From the NCBI GenBank assembly GCA_018266455.1, contig JAFEAJ010000005.1, forward strand, positions 62,001 through 126,000: DNA of 64,000 bases, written 5' to 3'. How positions within the stretch are numbered: position 1 is the first letter of the stretch; the number at the start of each line of letters is the position of its first letter. The translations under genes and the position numbers were made by a program. The notes under the pieces are model-generated. The model worked only from the letters and a program-made list of their open reading frames with translations. It ran no database searches and was not told the origin of the DNA. This document shows, one piece after another, positions 35,917-45,039 of this stretch. Source of the stretch: Bacteroidota bacterium (GTDB lineage Bacteria > Bacteroidota > Bacteroidia > Chitinophagales > Chitinophagaceae).

Positions 35917-36954
35917 ATGAAAATTTTTTATGCAATTCAGGCAACAGGCAACGGGCATATCAGTCGTGCGATGGAAATATTGCCACACCTGAAACAATAC
36001 GGGCAAGTAGATTTATTTTTAAGCGGGGCCAATAGCACATTACAGCTTGACGAGCCGATAAAATACAGAAGTAAGGGAGTTTGTTTTTTTTATAACAGCG
36101 GCGGCGGTTTGCATTATTTACAAACCATTGCAAAGTTTTCGCCGCTACGAGTTTTGCGCGAAATAATTGAGTTGCCTGTGCAAAAGTACGACCTGGTAAT
36201 AAACGATTTTGAGAGCATCACGGCGCTGGCTTGCGCATACAAAAAAATTCCTTCTGTGAATTTTGGTCACCAGGCAAGTTTTCAATCAACAAAAACCCCT
36301 CGCCCGGAAAATAAAAGTATGATTGGAGAATTTGTTTTACACAATTATGCAAAAGCTACACAGTATGTTGGGTTGCACTTCAAACCATACGACGATTTTA
36401 TTTTATCTCCGGTAATTAAGAAAAATATTTTATCTGCAGAACCAAAAGACAACGGGCATATTACCATTTATCTTCCTTCATACAGTAACAATGCTATCCG
36501 CAGATATTTATCATCAATCAAAGATTTTCAGTTTGAAATTTTTTCAAAAGAAGTTGATCAACCTGTAAAACAAGGCAACCTGTTGTTTATTCCTGTTAGC
36601 AAAAATTTGTTTAATAGAAGTCTGATAAACTGTCATGGCATTATCACCAGCGCTGGCTTTGAAACGCCCGCCGAAGCGCTGTTTCTCCAGAAAAAGCTGA
36701 TGGTAATTCCTATCAAAGGCCAATATGAACAGCTTTGCAATGCTGTGGCGTTGGAAGAAATGGGAGTAAAAAAAATAAACGCCTTAAATGCAAATCTTAA
36801 TTCAGTATTTGCCGATTGGATTAATGCAGAAAATAAAATCAATTATGAGCCGGAACATTCCACTGAACAAATCATCCGTTTTTTAATGCAACGAGCCATG
36901 CAGAAAAATAATTTTCCTATTCAACCATGGCATTCCAATTTTGCGTTGAATTGA
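35917..36954 (+). CDS. MurG-like (GT-B) glycosyltransferase
   Basis: A 345-residue protein with the GT-B layout of MurG/MJ1255-type enzymes: an N-terminal IFYAIQATGNGHISRAMEI with the glycine-rich acceptor loop, and a C-terminal donor site with GIITSAGFETPAEALFLQKK, then PIKGQYEQLCNAVALEEMG. Such enzymes transfer a sugar from a UDP donor; the acceptor is unknown. In related genomes, as I recall, it is paired with a metallophosphatase gene, here reduced to the fragment just upstream, and it probably shares that gene's promoter. Confidence 0.85.
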   Translation: MKIFYAIQATGNGHISRAMEILPHLKQYGQVDLFLSGANSTLQLDEPIKYRSKGVCFFYNSGGGLHYLQTIAKFSPLRVLREIIELPVQKYDLVINDFESITALACAYKKIPSVNFGHQASFQSTKTPRPENKSMIGEFVLHNYAKATQYVGLHFKPYDDFILSPVIKKNILSAEPKDNGHITIYLPSYSNNAIRRYLSSIKDFQFEIFSKEVDQPVKQGNLLFIPVSKNLFNRSLINCHGIITSAGFETPAEALFLQKKLMVIPIKGQYEQLCNAVALEEMGVKKINALNANLNSVFADWINAENKINYEPEHSTEQIIRFLMQRAMQKNNFPIQPWHSNFALN

Positions 36955-37133
36955 TTTTCGTTACTCAAAAATTTATTCAACTTTTTCCAGGAATAAAAAA
37001 ACGCCATCATGGAAATGAAGCGGCTTAGTTAAGGAAAATCTACTCTTCGCTTAACAACCAAAACTCTACTCAAATGCACGCAAAATAAAGCTGGTGTATT
37101 ATGGAAGGATTAAAAAGAAGTGAAGAAAAATTA

Positions 37134-37796
37134 TCAATGATGGCTCTTATGCTTGAGCACTTTTGCTTCGATATAAAAAATAATTTCTTCCGCTATGTTT
37201 TTTGACTGGTCGCCTACGCGTTCCAGCTTGCGGATGATGGACAATGCGTACAATGCATGGTCCAAATCTTCCGGGTGGTTTTTTAAATACGCTTCAATGA
37301 GTTTGTGAGAACGCAGGTTTATTTCATCCAAAAATTCATCTTTCTTAAAAATGCTTCTTGCAAGGATGGTGTCTTCATTTTCAAATGCGCTTAATGTATC
37401 TTCCAAAATATTAACAGACGCCTCATACATTTCAACAATATGGGTTGTGCTGAGCAACTCCTGTTGAAAAGGTTCATCAATGCTCAAAATATATTTTGCA
37501 ATGCCTTCGGCAATATCCCCGATTCTTTCAAGGTTGGTATTGATTTTTAAAACAGCCAGCACAAAGCGCAGGTCAACTGCCACGGGAGAAAGCAAAGCAA
37601 AAATATCTTCACAATCGCAGTCAATTTTTAGTTCGTAGCCATTCACTCGCCGCTCCTTCAGCACTACTTCGCGTGCAAGGTCTTTGTCGAAATTGAGCAT
37701 AGCGGTTTTTGCTTTCACCAACTGCGAGTGCACAAGCGCCCACATATTGATTACCTCTTTTTTTAACCGCTGCAGTTCCGTTTCAATTTGTGTCAT
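37134..37796 (-). CDS. phoU: Phosphate transport regulator PhoU
   Basis: A 220-residue all-helical protein with two PhoU repeats; metal-binding Asp/Glu clusters appear in LKIDCDCEDIFALLSP and LERIGDIAEGIAKYIL in the first half, and LERVGDQSKNIAEEIIFYIEA in the second. PhoU links the Pst transporter to the PhoR kinase and limits phosphate uptake. It is the last gene of the pst block, separated from pstB by a 257-nt gap that contains a palindromic repeat. Confidence 0.95.
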   Translation of the reverse strand: MTQIETELQRLKKEVINMWALVHSQLVKAKTAMLNFDKDLAREVVLKERRVNGYELKIDCDCEDIFALLSPVAVDLRFVLAVLKINTNLERIGDIAEGIAKYILSIDEPFQQELLSTTHIVEMYEASVNILEDTLSAFENEDTILARSIFKKDEFLDEINLRSHKLIEAYLKNHPEDLDHALYALSIIRKLERVGDQSKNIAEEIIFYIEAKVLKHKSHH

Positions 37797-37820
37797 GCCA
37801 TTTTGTATTTACGATTATTG

Positions 37821-37951
37821 TTGTCCGACTACATTTCATCATATTGGGCTAAAGCCCTTGTAGAATGCGGCTTTTATTGCCCTGCCCTTAAGAGCAGGGC
37901 AATAAATTCAAAACCAATCCCAGTGGGCTTTAGCCCAGCTTATCCGGACAA
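37821..37951. repeat. 131-bp nested palindromic repeat between pstB and phoU
   Basis: Three nested perfect inverted pairs share one centre: TTGTCCG/CGGACAA at the ends (37821-37827, 37945-37951), TGGGCTAAAGCCC/GGGCTTTAGCCCA (37845-37857, 37925-37937), and TTTATTGCCCTGC/GCAGGGCAATAAA around an 8-nt loop (37873-37885, 37894-37906). The GGGCTAAAGCCC core is itself near-symmetric. The layout resembles dispersed non-coding repeats I have seen in Bacteroidota genomes. In RNA it would make a long stem between pstB and phoU. Confidence 0.8.
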
Positions 37952-38053
37952 TATTGATTTACAATTTAAGAATTACGATATATGATTGCTTAAATTCAGT
38001 TCTTCATTATCATCCTTCAATCTTATTAATCCCAAAAATCCCGGTTCAGCCAA

Positions 38054-38812
38054 TTAGCTGAACCTTCCTGTTATATAATTCTGCGTCCTGTTGTCTTTCG
38101 GATTGGTAAACATTTTTTTGATGTCGTCATATTCTACCAATTCGCCCATATAAAAAAATGCGGTGCGATCGCTCACCCTCGCTGCCTGCTGCATATTATG
38201 CGTTACGATAATAAGCGTGTAATTTTTTTTCAGCTCATGAAATAATTCTTCAACCGTTGAGGTTGAAATCGGGTCGAGTGCGCTGGTGGGTTCATCAAAC
38301 AAAAGCACTTCCGGCAACATGGCTACTGCACGGGCAATGCATAATCTTTGCTGCTGGCCGCCCGATAAAAATGTCCCTTTCTTCCGCAGCGAATCCTTCA
38401 CTTCGTTCCATAGCGCCACTTTGGTTAATGCTTCTTCCACAATTTTGTCTTTATCTGCACGCTGCAATTTTATGCCATTCAGTTTGTAGCCAGCAATCAC
38501 ATTATCATAAATACTGAGATTGGGAAAAGGGTTAGGTCTTTGAAAAACCATCCCGATTTTTAAACGGACGAATATGGGATGCATCTGCATCACGTCTTCA
38601 TTATGCAAAAATATTTTTCCATCTGCTTTTGCATGCGGTATTAATTCGTGCATGCGGTTAATGCCGCGCAAAAATGTTGTCTTGCCACAGCCCGAAGGGC
38701 CCATCACTGCAATCACATGATTTTTGGGGATTGAAATATTTACATCTTTCACCACCCGGTTATCGCCGAAATAGGCATTATAGTCAACCGTTTTTATAAC
38801 TGTACTTTCCAT
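38054..38812 (-). CDS. pstB: Phosphate ABC transporter ATP-binding protein
   Basis: A 252-residue ATPase of the high-affinity phosphate importer. Walker A GPSGCGKTTFLRGINRM, signature LSGGQQQRLCIARA, Walker B VLLFDEPTSALDPIST and the H-loop IIVTHNMQQA are all intact, and YITGRFS is a typical PstB C-terminus. The start was set at MESTVIKTVDYNAYFG; the longer frame (MARSCLGRFF...) lies within the end of pstA. With this start pstB overlaps pstA by 19 nt, which suggests translational coupling. Confidence 0.97.
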   Translation of the reverse strand: MESTVIKTVDYNAYFGDNRVVKDVNISIPKNHVIAVMGPSGCGKTTFLRGINRMHELIPHAKADGKIFLHNEDVMQMHPIFVRLKIGMVFQRPNPFPNLSIYDNVIAGYKLNGIKLQRADKDKIVEEALTKVALWNEVKDSLRKKGTFLSGGQQQRLCIARAVAMLPEVLLFDEPTSALDPISTSTVEELFHELKKNYTLIIVTHNMQQAARVSDRTAFFYMGELVEYDDIKKMFTNPKDNRTQNYITGRFS

Positions 38813-39639
38813 TTTTTTGTCATCAGCTTTGTTGAAATATTGAGCAACAGTACAAATACAAGCAATATGAAAGAAGCGCCCCAGGCAAGATCGTGCCAAT
38901 CGTTATACGGACTGGTTGCATAGTTGAAAATCAATAAGGGCAGGCTTTGCATGGGTTTGGTAATGTTTGCAGAAAGATATGGATTGCCAAATGCAGTAAA
39001 CAAAAGCGGCGCAGTTTCTCCGGCTACTCTCGCCACTGAAAGCATTACTCCGGAAAGTATGCCGCTGATGCCGCAGGGAATTATCACTTTTAATATAACC
39101 CGGTGAAAAGGCGTGCCAAGTGCAAAGGCGGCTTCTTTCAATGAATCGGGCAATAGTTTTAAGGTTTCTTCTGTTGAACGAATTACAATGGGCAACATCA
39201 TCATCGCCAAAGCCACACTCCCCGAAAATGCAGAAAACCCGCCGAGCGGTTTCACCAGCCAGAAATAAGCTACGATGCCTATTACGATGGAAGGCACGCC
39301 CTGCAAAATATCAACACATAACCTGCTCCAGTTTGCCAGCCGGCTGTTTTTATTTTCACTCAAATACACACCGCATAAAATACCAACAGGAATTGCAATA
39401 GCGGCTGCTACTGCAATTATTATTAATGTGCCAAGCAGCGCATTGGCAATGCCACCACCGGCTTCACCAACCGGCTTTGGAATGTTCACCAAAAAATGCC
39501 AGTTGATTTTTGTGATACCTGCTTTAATAATAAAAGATAAAATTGCCATTAAGGGTAAAACGCAGGCAAATGCCAGTACTGAGGTTAGTACGTGAAGTGT
39601 TTTACTTTTTGCGATCCGATATTTTAATAATGCGTTCAT
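38794..39639 (-). CDS. pstA: Phosphate ABC transporter permease PstA
   Basis: A 281-residue inner-membrane permease with six hydrophobic segments. The EAA-type loop that contacts the ATPase reads LKEAAFALGTPFHRVILKVIIP. It pairs with PstC. The 3' end overlaps pstB by 19 nt, whereas the 239-nt gap separating it from pstC holds a repeat, so the four pst genes are not as tightly packed as usual. Confidence 0.95.
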   Translation of the reverse strand: MNALLKYRIAKSKTLHVLTSVLAFACVLPLMAILSFIIKAGITKINWHFLVNIPKPVGEAGGGIANALLGTLIIIAVAAAIAIPVGILCGVYLSENKNSRLANWSRLCVDILQGVPSIVIGIVAYFWLVKPLGGFSAFSGSVALAMMMLPIVIRSTEETLKLLPDSLKEAAFALGTPFHRVILKVIIPCGISGILSGVMLSVARVAGETAPLLFTAFGNPYLSANITKPMQSLPLLIFNYATSPYNDWHDLAWGASFILLVFVLLLNISTKLMTKKWKVQL

Positions 39640-39765
39640 TCAGATTTCAACAATTGATTTGTGTGTTATTAGAAATAGTTGAGTAAAATAATTTTATAGG
39701 ATTAGGTAAAATGTCCGCAAAACCTCTGCTACAAAATCCCTTTACTTATCCTGCTCTCTGCTTAC

Positions 39766-39820
39766 TTTTTGCCTTGATGCAAAAAGGTAATTCGAAGGAA
39801 TTACGTAAAAAAATCAAGGC
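39766..39820. repeat. Nested inverted repeats between pstC and pstA
   Basis: TTTTTGC (39766-39772) pairs with GCAAAAA (39779-39785), GCCTTGAT (39771-39778) with ATCAAGGC (39813-39820), and GTAATTC (39787-39793) with GAATTAC (39798-39804), all perfect. These can fold as alternative hairpins. The CTTTTTGCCTTGATGCAAAAAG core resembles a sequence common in Bacteroidota intergenic regions. It interrupts the pst operon. Confidence 0.65.
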
Positions 39821-39878
39821 TGCAGAAAAATTGTCATAATTGGATATCTTCTTTGTTGTTCTATCTGTTCCTATAATT

Positions 39879-40865
39879 TTAATCGTTCGTGAATTTTTTG
39901 ATGATTCGCCTGCCAATCATATTAATAACAACGGTTAACAGAAAAAGCACAAGTCCCAGCTCAATCAATGCAGATAAATAAACCGGCTTATCAGCTTCTG
40001 TAAATTCATTGGCAATGACGCTTGCCATGGTATTGCCCGGTGCAAAAATATTTTTCGGGATGATGCTCGTATTCCCGATTACCATGGTAACCGCCATTGT
40101 TTCTCCCAAAGCGCGGCCAAGTGATAATAATATTCCGGCAAACAAGCCTGATTTTGTGTAAGGAAGAATAATATGCCTGATCACTTCCCATCTTGTTGCA
40201 CCAAGCGAGTACGCACCCTCTTTTAATGAAGAGGGAACCATTTGTATCACCGACCTTCCCAACGAAGCAGCATATGGAATGATCATGATTGCCAGTATGA
40301 GCGCCGAACTGAAAATACCTACGCCCACAGCGTCCACACCAATTTTTATTTCAAAAGAGCGAACAAGCGGAACGAGGACTGCAAGTCCCCAAAAACCATA
40401 AATAACAGATGGCACAGCGGCAATAAGTTCAACCGTATTTTTTAAAAATTCCGTGAGCCAGCCTTTGGGGTAATATTCTCCCAAAAAAACTGCAATCGCA
40501 ATTGAAAACGGGACTGAGATTAAGATTGCAAGAAATGAAGTGAGCAGCGTTCCTAAAAGAAACGGATAAGCGCCATAAATATCCTGCACCGGGTCCCAGG
40601 TTTTTCCCCATAAATATTTTATGCCAAGCGCTTTGATGGAAGGAATTGATTCAACAATCAGCGTGAAAAGAATACCGGCAACAAGAATTACCATTGCCAC
40701 AGCTACAATCACGAGTAATTTTTTGAAAATGCTTTCCGATCGTATCTGCTTATATAATCGTTTTAGTTTGCTCCCCGTAATAACCGGGGTTTTTACGATA
40801 CCAATTACTTCCCGTGAAATATCGCTAAGATTAAGCGTGTCGTTTATGATTGTTGTTGAATCCAT
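39879..40865 (-). CDS. pstC: Phosphate ABC transporter permease PstC
   Basis: A 328-residue permease with six to seven hydrophobic segments. The ATPase-contact loop is LKEGAYSLGATRWEVIRHIILP, and GRALGETMAVTMVIGN is the usual PstC C-terminal signature. The start at MDSTTIINDTL was chosen over a frame 17 codons longer that lacks family likeness. The N-terminal ~65 residues precede the first membrane helix, somewhat longer than in E. coli. It follows pstS by 85 nt. Confidence 0.95.
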   Translation of the reverse strand: MDSTTIINDTLNLSDISREVIGIVKTPVITGSKLKRLYKQIRSESIFKKLLVIVAVAMVILVAGILFTLIVESIPSIKALGIKYLWGKTWDPVQDIYGAYPFLLGTLLTSFLAILISVPFSIAIAVFLGEYYPKGWLTEFLKNTVELIAAVPSVIYGFWGLAVLVPLVRSFEIKIGVDAVGVGIFSSALILAIMIIPYAASLGRSVIQMVPSSLKEGAYSLGATRWEVIRHIILPYTKSGLFAGILLSLGRALGETMAVTMVIGNTSIIPKNIFAPGNTMASVIANEFTEADKPVYLSALIELGLVLFLLTVVINMIGRRIIKKFTND

Positions 40866-40950
40866 TGTTGAGAGTTTAAAGAAGAAGCCTGAATTAGCAA
40901 CCATCTCCCAACTCAAATATCAGACATCGTACTTCATACCTCGATCTCCT

Positions 40951-42048
40951 CTACTGCAAAATCGTCTTACCATCATAAGTGGCAGATTTCAAAATGGCAT
41001 CGGCGGTGCTGACAGCTTCGGCGGAAAGTGGCGCATAGTTTAATGCCCCGCTGAATTGCTGTCCGTCGTGAACCATCCACGATAAAAGTTTCAGCAAATT
41101 TTCAGCTCTCGCAGATGACCTGTTATTATATTTCTGCTCTTTATAAATTAATACCCACGAAAATCCTGCAATCGGATAACCATTAGCAGCATCGGTATTC
41201 GTCAATGAAATTTTTGAATCGGCAGGAATGGAAACATCGGCGGCTGCAGTAACGCTCGCAATATTCGGAGTAATAAAATTGCCTGCTTTATTTTGCACTT
41301 TAGAATATGGCATGTTGTTCTGCACAGCATACGCCAATTCAATATAACCAATGGCGCCGGGAGTTTGCTTAATCAACCCGGCAACGCCTTCATTTCCTTT
41401 TCCGCCCAGACCCACAGGCCAGTTCACTGATGATCCTTTTCCCACTTTCGTGTTCCATTCTTCACTGACTTTTGAAAGATACGTGGTGAAAATATTTGAG
41501 GTGCCGCTTCCGTCTGAACGATGCGCAATTAAAATAGCAGTGGAAGGAAATTTCACTCCTTTATTAATATTTGCAATTTTGGGATCATTCCAGTTTTTTA
41601 TTTTACCAAGAAAGATATCCGCAAGAACAGACGACGTTAATAATATCGTGTCTTTCACTTCAGGCAGGTTATAGCTTATTACCACTGCGCCCGCCGTAAC
41701 CGGGATATGCAGCACAGGAGAAGAAACAGCTGAATCCTGCTTTGCGTTCATAGGCGCATCAGACGCGCCAAAATCAATGGTTTTATTGGTGAGCTGAGAA
41801 ATGCCCGCGCCTGAGCCAACAGACTGGTAATTCACTTTTAACCCGGTTGCTTTATTATATTCCGCAAACATTTTTGAAAAAAGCGGGTTATCGAAAGAAC
41901 TGCCGGCGCCGATTAATGTGTTATTGCTACTACTGCCAGTGGCAGTGCTGTCGTTCTTATTTTCAGAAGAACCTCCGCCACTGCAGGAAGCAAGGCTTAT
42001 AAGCGCAAATACTGCAATAACTGATTTGCCCATGAAATTCATTTTCAT
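40951..42048 (-). CDS. pstS: Phosphate-binding lipoprotein PstS
   Basis: A 365-residue periplasmic binding protein. The lipobox ALISLASCSGGG at about residues 15-26 is followed by a low-complexity Ser/Asn/Thr linker, so it is membrane-tethered. Phosphate-binding loops read LIGAGSSFDNPLF, SVGSGAGISQL, DFGASDAPM and HRSDGSGTSNIF. It delivers phosphate to PstCA. It lies 48 nt behind the porin gene, in one transcription unit with it. Confidence 0.96.
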   Translation of the reverse strand: MKMNFMGKSVIAVFALISLASCSGGGSSENKNDSTATGSSSNNTLIGAGSSFDNPLFSKMFAEYNKATGLKVNYQSVGSGAGISQLTNKTIDFGASDAPMNAKQDSAVSSPVLHIPVTAGAVVISYNLPEVKDTILLTSSVLADIFLGKIKNWNDPKIANINKGVKFPSTAILIAHRSDGSGTSNIFTTYLSKVSEEWNTKVGKGSSVNWPVGLGGKGNEGVAGLIKQTPGAIGYIELAYAVQNNMPYSKVQNKAGNFITPNIASVTAAADVSIPADSKISLTNTDAANGYPIAGFSWVLIYKEQKYNNRSSARAENLLKLLSWMVHDGQQFSGALNYAPLSAEAVSTADAILKSATYDGKTILQ

Positions 42049-42096
42049 TTTTTTTATTTGAAAGAGTGATGAATTTATTTTGTTGGAAATATTATA

Positions 42097-43380
42097 TTAA
42101 TGAAGGAATGGGTAGTAAGAATAGTTGGGGTTCTGGAAAAGTTTACCGAAAGTAAAATAGAAAGTAAGCCTCCACACCAGGTCGTGATCTTTTGCTGCGG
42201 CACCAACAAGATTAGCCTGCTGCCCGATATATTTATTGTACCATAAATTGGGCATAACATGCACATTGTTCACGGGCATATAATCAATGCCTATTGATAA
42301 GAACCTTTCTTTATTGTTTGGTTCATAGCTTGTGCTTACGCCATATAATGTTGCATACTTAGTATAAGCAGAATGATCATAGTTTGTATTTGGATTGTAC
42401 AGATCATACCTGGCCCAGGCCCTAAGCTTTGTTTTTACAATATTTACGTGCGCATAGAATGTGATGCCGGAAGATTTTCCGTCAAGGGTATCTTTCGTTG
42501 CGCCATTGATACCAGTTTCACACTGCTTTAAATTATTAATAAACCCTTCCGTGCCAATAGTGAAATTTTTGTCAACCCAGGCTACAGCAAGTTTGTTCAT
42601 TTGGCGTGCTGCATGCCCATGATTGCCAGGAGCCCAGTTTTGCCTTTGGTAATCGGCATAATAATCAATAATCAGTTTGCGATTGAGCAAACCAACAAAC
42701 ACATCGCCATAAAACCATTTATACAGGTTGCCGGCCAGGTTTTGTGGCTTCGCACCGCTTCCGTTTGCTACTAAAAAATGATATCCATAAACAACAGCCC
42801 GGTCTTTTGAGTTGAACCTGCCTTGCAAGCCCAAACCAAAATCAAAGGACGGGGTCCTGCGTATGTCAGTGATCGTTCTTTCAATTGGCCGTGAATAGGT
42901 GAACAAATTTTCAGTTAAATAGGGGAATGCCGGAGTAGGCTGCAGCCCAAATACCAGGTCATTGCCCCTGAACAAAAAATTTTTCCAGCGCAGGTTTGCT
43001 AATTTTATATAAGGAGTGAATTTATTATTCTGCAAAAGATCGCCGCCATTGAAATCATCTTCAGCAGCCAAAAGAAACTCTGTTGAAAATGTTTTGCTGA
43101 TGTTATAATCATAGCCGAGATATATCCTGCGGAACTGGAACTGTGTAGCGCTCTGCTTAACATTCGTGTATTGGTTATTGCCCCCCCTGTTTAAGGAATC
43201 AGCATGCGATTTATAAAACACATCGCCAAAAACATAACCCCACAATCTGCCTGAATTTGGGGCACCTGCCCTGAAAGCTGAATCAGAATTCCAGAAATAC
43301 TGTGCCTGTATTGAAGTAAAACTGGTCAATAAAACAACCAGGGTTGATAATAGCAATTTGCTTAAACGGGTCCTCGTCAT
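42097..43380 (-). CDS. Phosphate-selective porin-like outer-membrane protein
   Basis: A 427-residue beta-barrel protein with a signal peptide (SKLLLSTLVVLLTSFTSIQAQ). Regularly alternating aromatic strands (YGYVFGDVFYK-type, FQFRRIYLGYDYNI, NLRWKNFLFRGNDLVFG) and a C-terminal aromatic strand are as in OprP/OprO-type porins. It heads the pst genes, so outer-membrane passage of phosphate is the natural role. The start was set at MTRTRLSKLL, where the signal peptide begins. The upstream 50-80 nt carry a direct repeat that may be a Pho-type operator. Confidence 0.85.
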   Translation of the reverse strand: MTRTRLSKLLLSTLVVLLTSFTSIQAQYFWNSDSAFRAGAPNSGRLWGYVFGDVFYKSHADSLNRGGNNQYTNVKQSATQFQFRRIYLGYDYNISKTFSTEFLLAAEDDFNGGDLLQNNKFTPYIKLANLRWKNFLFRGNDLVFGLQPTPAFPYLTENLFTYSRPIERTITDIRRTPSFDFGLGLQGRFNSKDRAVVYGYHFLVANGSGAKPQNLAGNLYKWFYGDVFVGLLNRKLIIDYYADYQRQNWAPGNHGHAARQMNKLAVAWVDKNFTIGTEGFINNLKQCETGINGATKDTLDGKSSGITFYAHVNIVKTKLRAWARYDLYNPNTNYDHSAYTKYATLYGVSTSYEPNNKERFLSIGIDYMPVNNVHVMPNLWYNKYIGQQANLVGAAAKDHDLVWRLTFYFTFGKLFQNPNYSYYPFLH

Positions 43381-43426
43381 AAATTTTTTTTCTTTGGAGC
43401 ACAAAAAAAAACACTGAGAATGACTG

Positions 43427-43458
43427 TAATGTTAAGCCAATATTACTTTAATGTTAAG
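43427..43458 (-). promoter_or_regulatory. Candidate Pho-type operator: direct repeats 22 bp apart
   Basis: The minus strand carries two exact copies of CTTAACATTA (43449-43458 and 43427-43436) whose starts are 22 bp apart, two helical turns. They lie 47-78 nt before the porin ATG. OmpR/PhoB regulators bind tandem direct repeats of about 11 bp, so spacing and place suit a PhoB-like activator of the porin-pst operon. The sequence itself is not the E. coli Pho box. Confidence 0.5.
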
Positions 43459-43609
43459 AAAACCGCGCCCTTAAGGGAAACCCTGACACAATTATGAAGA
43501 GTGTTTGTTCCTGGAAAAGTAGTCTTTTGAATTGGTATTTTGCTGGTCCCGGAAATTCAGCGGTTCCAATACTCCCCGGTTTTGTTCTTTTTTTTGACGG
43601 GGCTAAAAT

Positions 43610-44797
43610 TTATCGCTTGATAAATTTGGCGGTATACATTTTTTGTTGCTGGAATGCTTTGATTACATAAAGGCCCTTATTTAAAAAACCAAGGTCAATT
43701 GCAGTTACAGCATTATGCAGCTCGTATTTTTTCACCAATTGTCCGGATAAATTATAAACGAATGCAACAGCCGGCCCATTATCGGGCAGGGAAACAGACA
43801 GCGAACTGCTCACCAGGGTAGGCGCTACAAAAAAACCTGTTCCGGGACCATTGATTTTTACAGTCACAATGTCACTATAAGAATAAGTTCCGTTGAGATC
43901 GACCATTTGCAGCCTGTAAAGCGCTGCCCCGTTTATGGGATCATAATCTGCTGCGGAATAATACCTGGAATTGCCCGAGGCTCCTTCTCCTTCTATTTTA
44001 GCTATTTCCGACCAGTTGGTGCCATCGGCCGACCGCTGAACCGCAAAGTAACTAAAGTTGATTTCAGAACTGGTTTGCCAATTTAGGTTTACTGCTCCGC
44101 TATTTACCGTTGCACCAAAGCTCAGCAAGGTTACCGGCAATGGGATATTAGAGGTTAGGGAAAGGTTGTCAAAATAAGCGTCGACAGATGGCCCTGTTTG
44201 TTCTTTCGCAACAAGGCGTATCCGTATGTATCTTGTCCCAACCGGTGCAGTTGTAACATTTGTGTACTTGACCCAACTGCCCTGGTTTGTCGTAAACCCG
44301 GTATTGTATGAACCTAAAACGGCTGTGTTGGCGGCATTCCTGTACTCAACAATAATCTGGGCCTGGTCTGGTGGGGCCTGAGTGTACGATTGGGTATATC
44401 CGCTAAAAGTAAAAATGTCCCCGCCGGCATCTATCAGGCTGTGGTTTGCCGACACATTAATATCCTGTCTTAATTCATAAGTATTTCCAGCAGTACTAGT
44501 ACCGTCGCAACCAGGATAAAAAAAGTAGGAACCGTTTTGCGCTACCGGGAACCCGTTTTGGTTGCCTTTAATGCCCCAGCCACTGGCAGTATAACAGGTT
44601 GGGTTATTGGGCGCACTAACAACAGTCCACCCATTTGTGCCTGGTGTTAACTCTGCGCTTGGGTTGACAATGATGTTTTGAGATTTTGAAGAAAACGCAG
44701 CAGGAACCAAAAAATAAACCAGATAATAAATGACTTTGGAAGGCTTAACAGGAACTGATTTCAATTTATGATGTATTGAGTTAAACATGGCGCTCAT
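43610..44797 (-). CDS. Secreted protein with type IX secretion sorting domain
   Basis: A 395-residue protein. An N-terminal hydrophobic segment (VIYYLVYFLVPAAFSSKSQ, about 19-38) serves as signal peptide. Residues ~40-215 look like a jelly-roll, carbohydrate-binding-type module (NIIVNPSAELTPGTNGW at the start, RYIRIRLVAKEQTGPSVDAYF at the end). A fibronectin-like stretch (LPVTLLSFGATVNSGAVNLN) and a T9SS C-terminal domain (LSVSLPDNG, VFVYNLSGQLVKKYEL-like, GLYVIKAFQQQKMYTAKFIKR) follow. It is likely shown on or released from the cell surface. It is upstream of the pst block but separated by the porin promoter region. Confidence 0.85.
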   Translation of the reverse strand: MSAMFNSIHHKLKSVPVKPSKVIYYLVYFLVPAAFSSKSQNIIVNPSAELTPGTNGWTVVSAPNNPTCYTASGWGIKGNQNGFPVAQNGSYFFYPGCDGTSTAGNTYELRQDINVSANHSLIDAGGDIFTFSGYTQSYTQAPPDQAQIIVEYRNAANTAVLGSYNTGFTTNQGSWVKYTNVTTAPVGTRYIRIRLVAKEQTGPSVDAYFDNLSLTSNIPLPVTLLSFGATVNSGAVNLNWQTSSEINFSYFAVQRSADGTNWSEIAKIEGEGASGNSRYYSAADYDPINGAALYRLQMVDLNGTYSYSDIVTVKINGPGTGFFVAPTLVSSSLSVSLPDNGPAVAFVYNLSGQLVKKYELHNAVTAIDLGFLNKGLYVIKAFQQQKMYTAKFIKR

Positions 44798-45039
44798 TTA
44801 AGGCCTGATGCTATTATATAATTTCTTACCAACAGGCAATTGATGCTTTCTTTTATTCAGAACGCAATCCCAAGTAAAATATTGTTTAACAAGCATATTA
44901 AACATTATTCATTTGTGCTATGCAAATGCTCCGCCCGGGGTGCTCCATTTGTAACATAAGTAGCCAAGTTTCCTGTTTTTGTACCGGAAATTTGTGCTCA
45001 TCAATTTCAATTGAGGTTAAACTTTAAACAATAGTTGCC

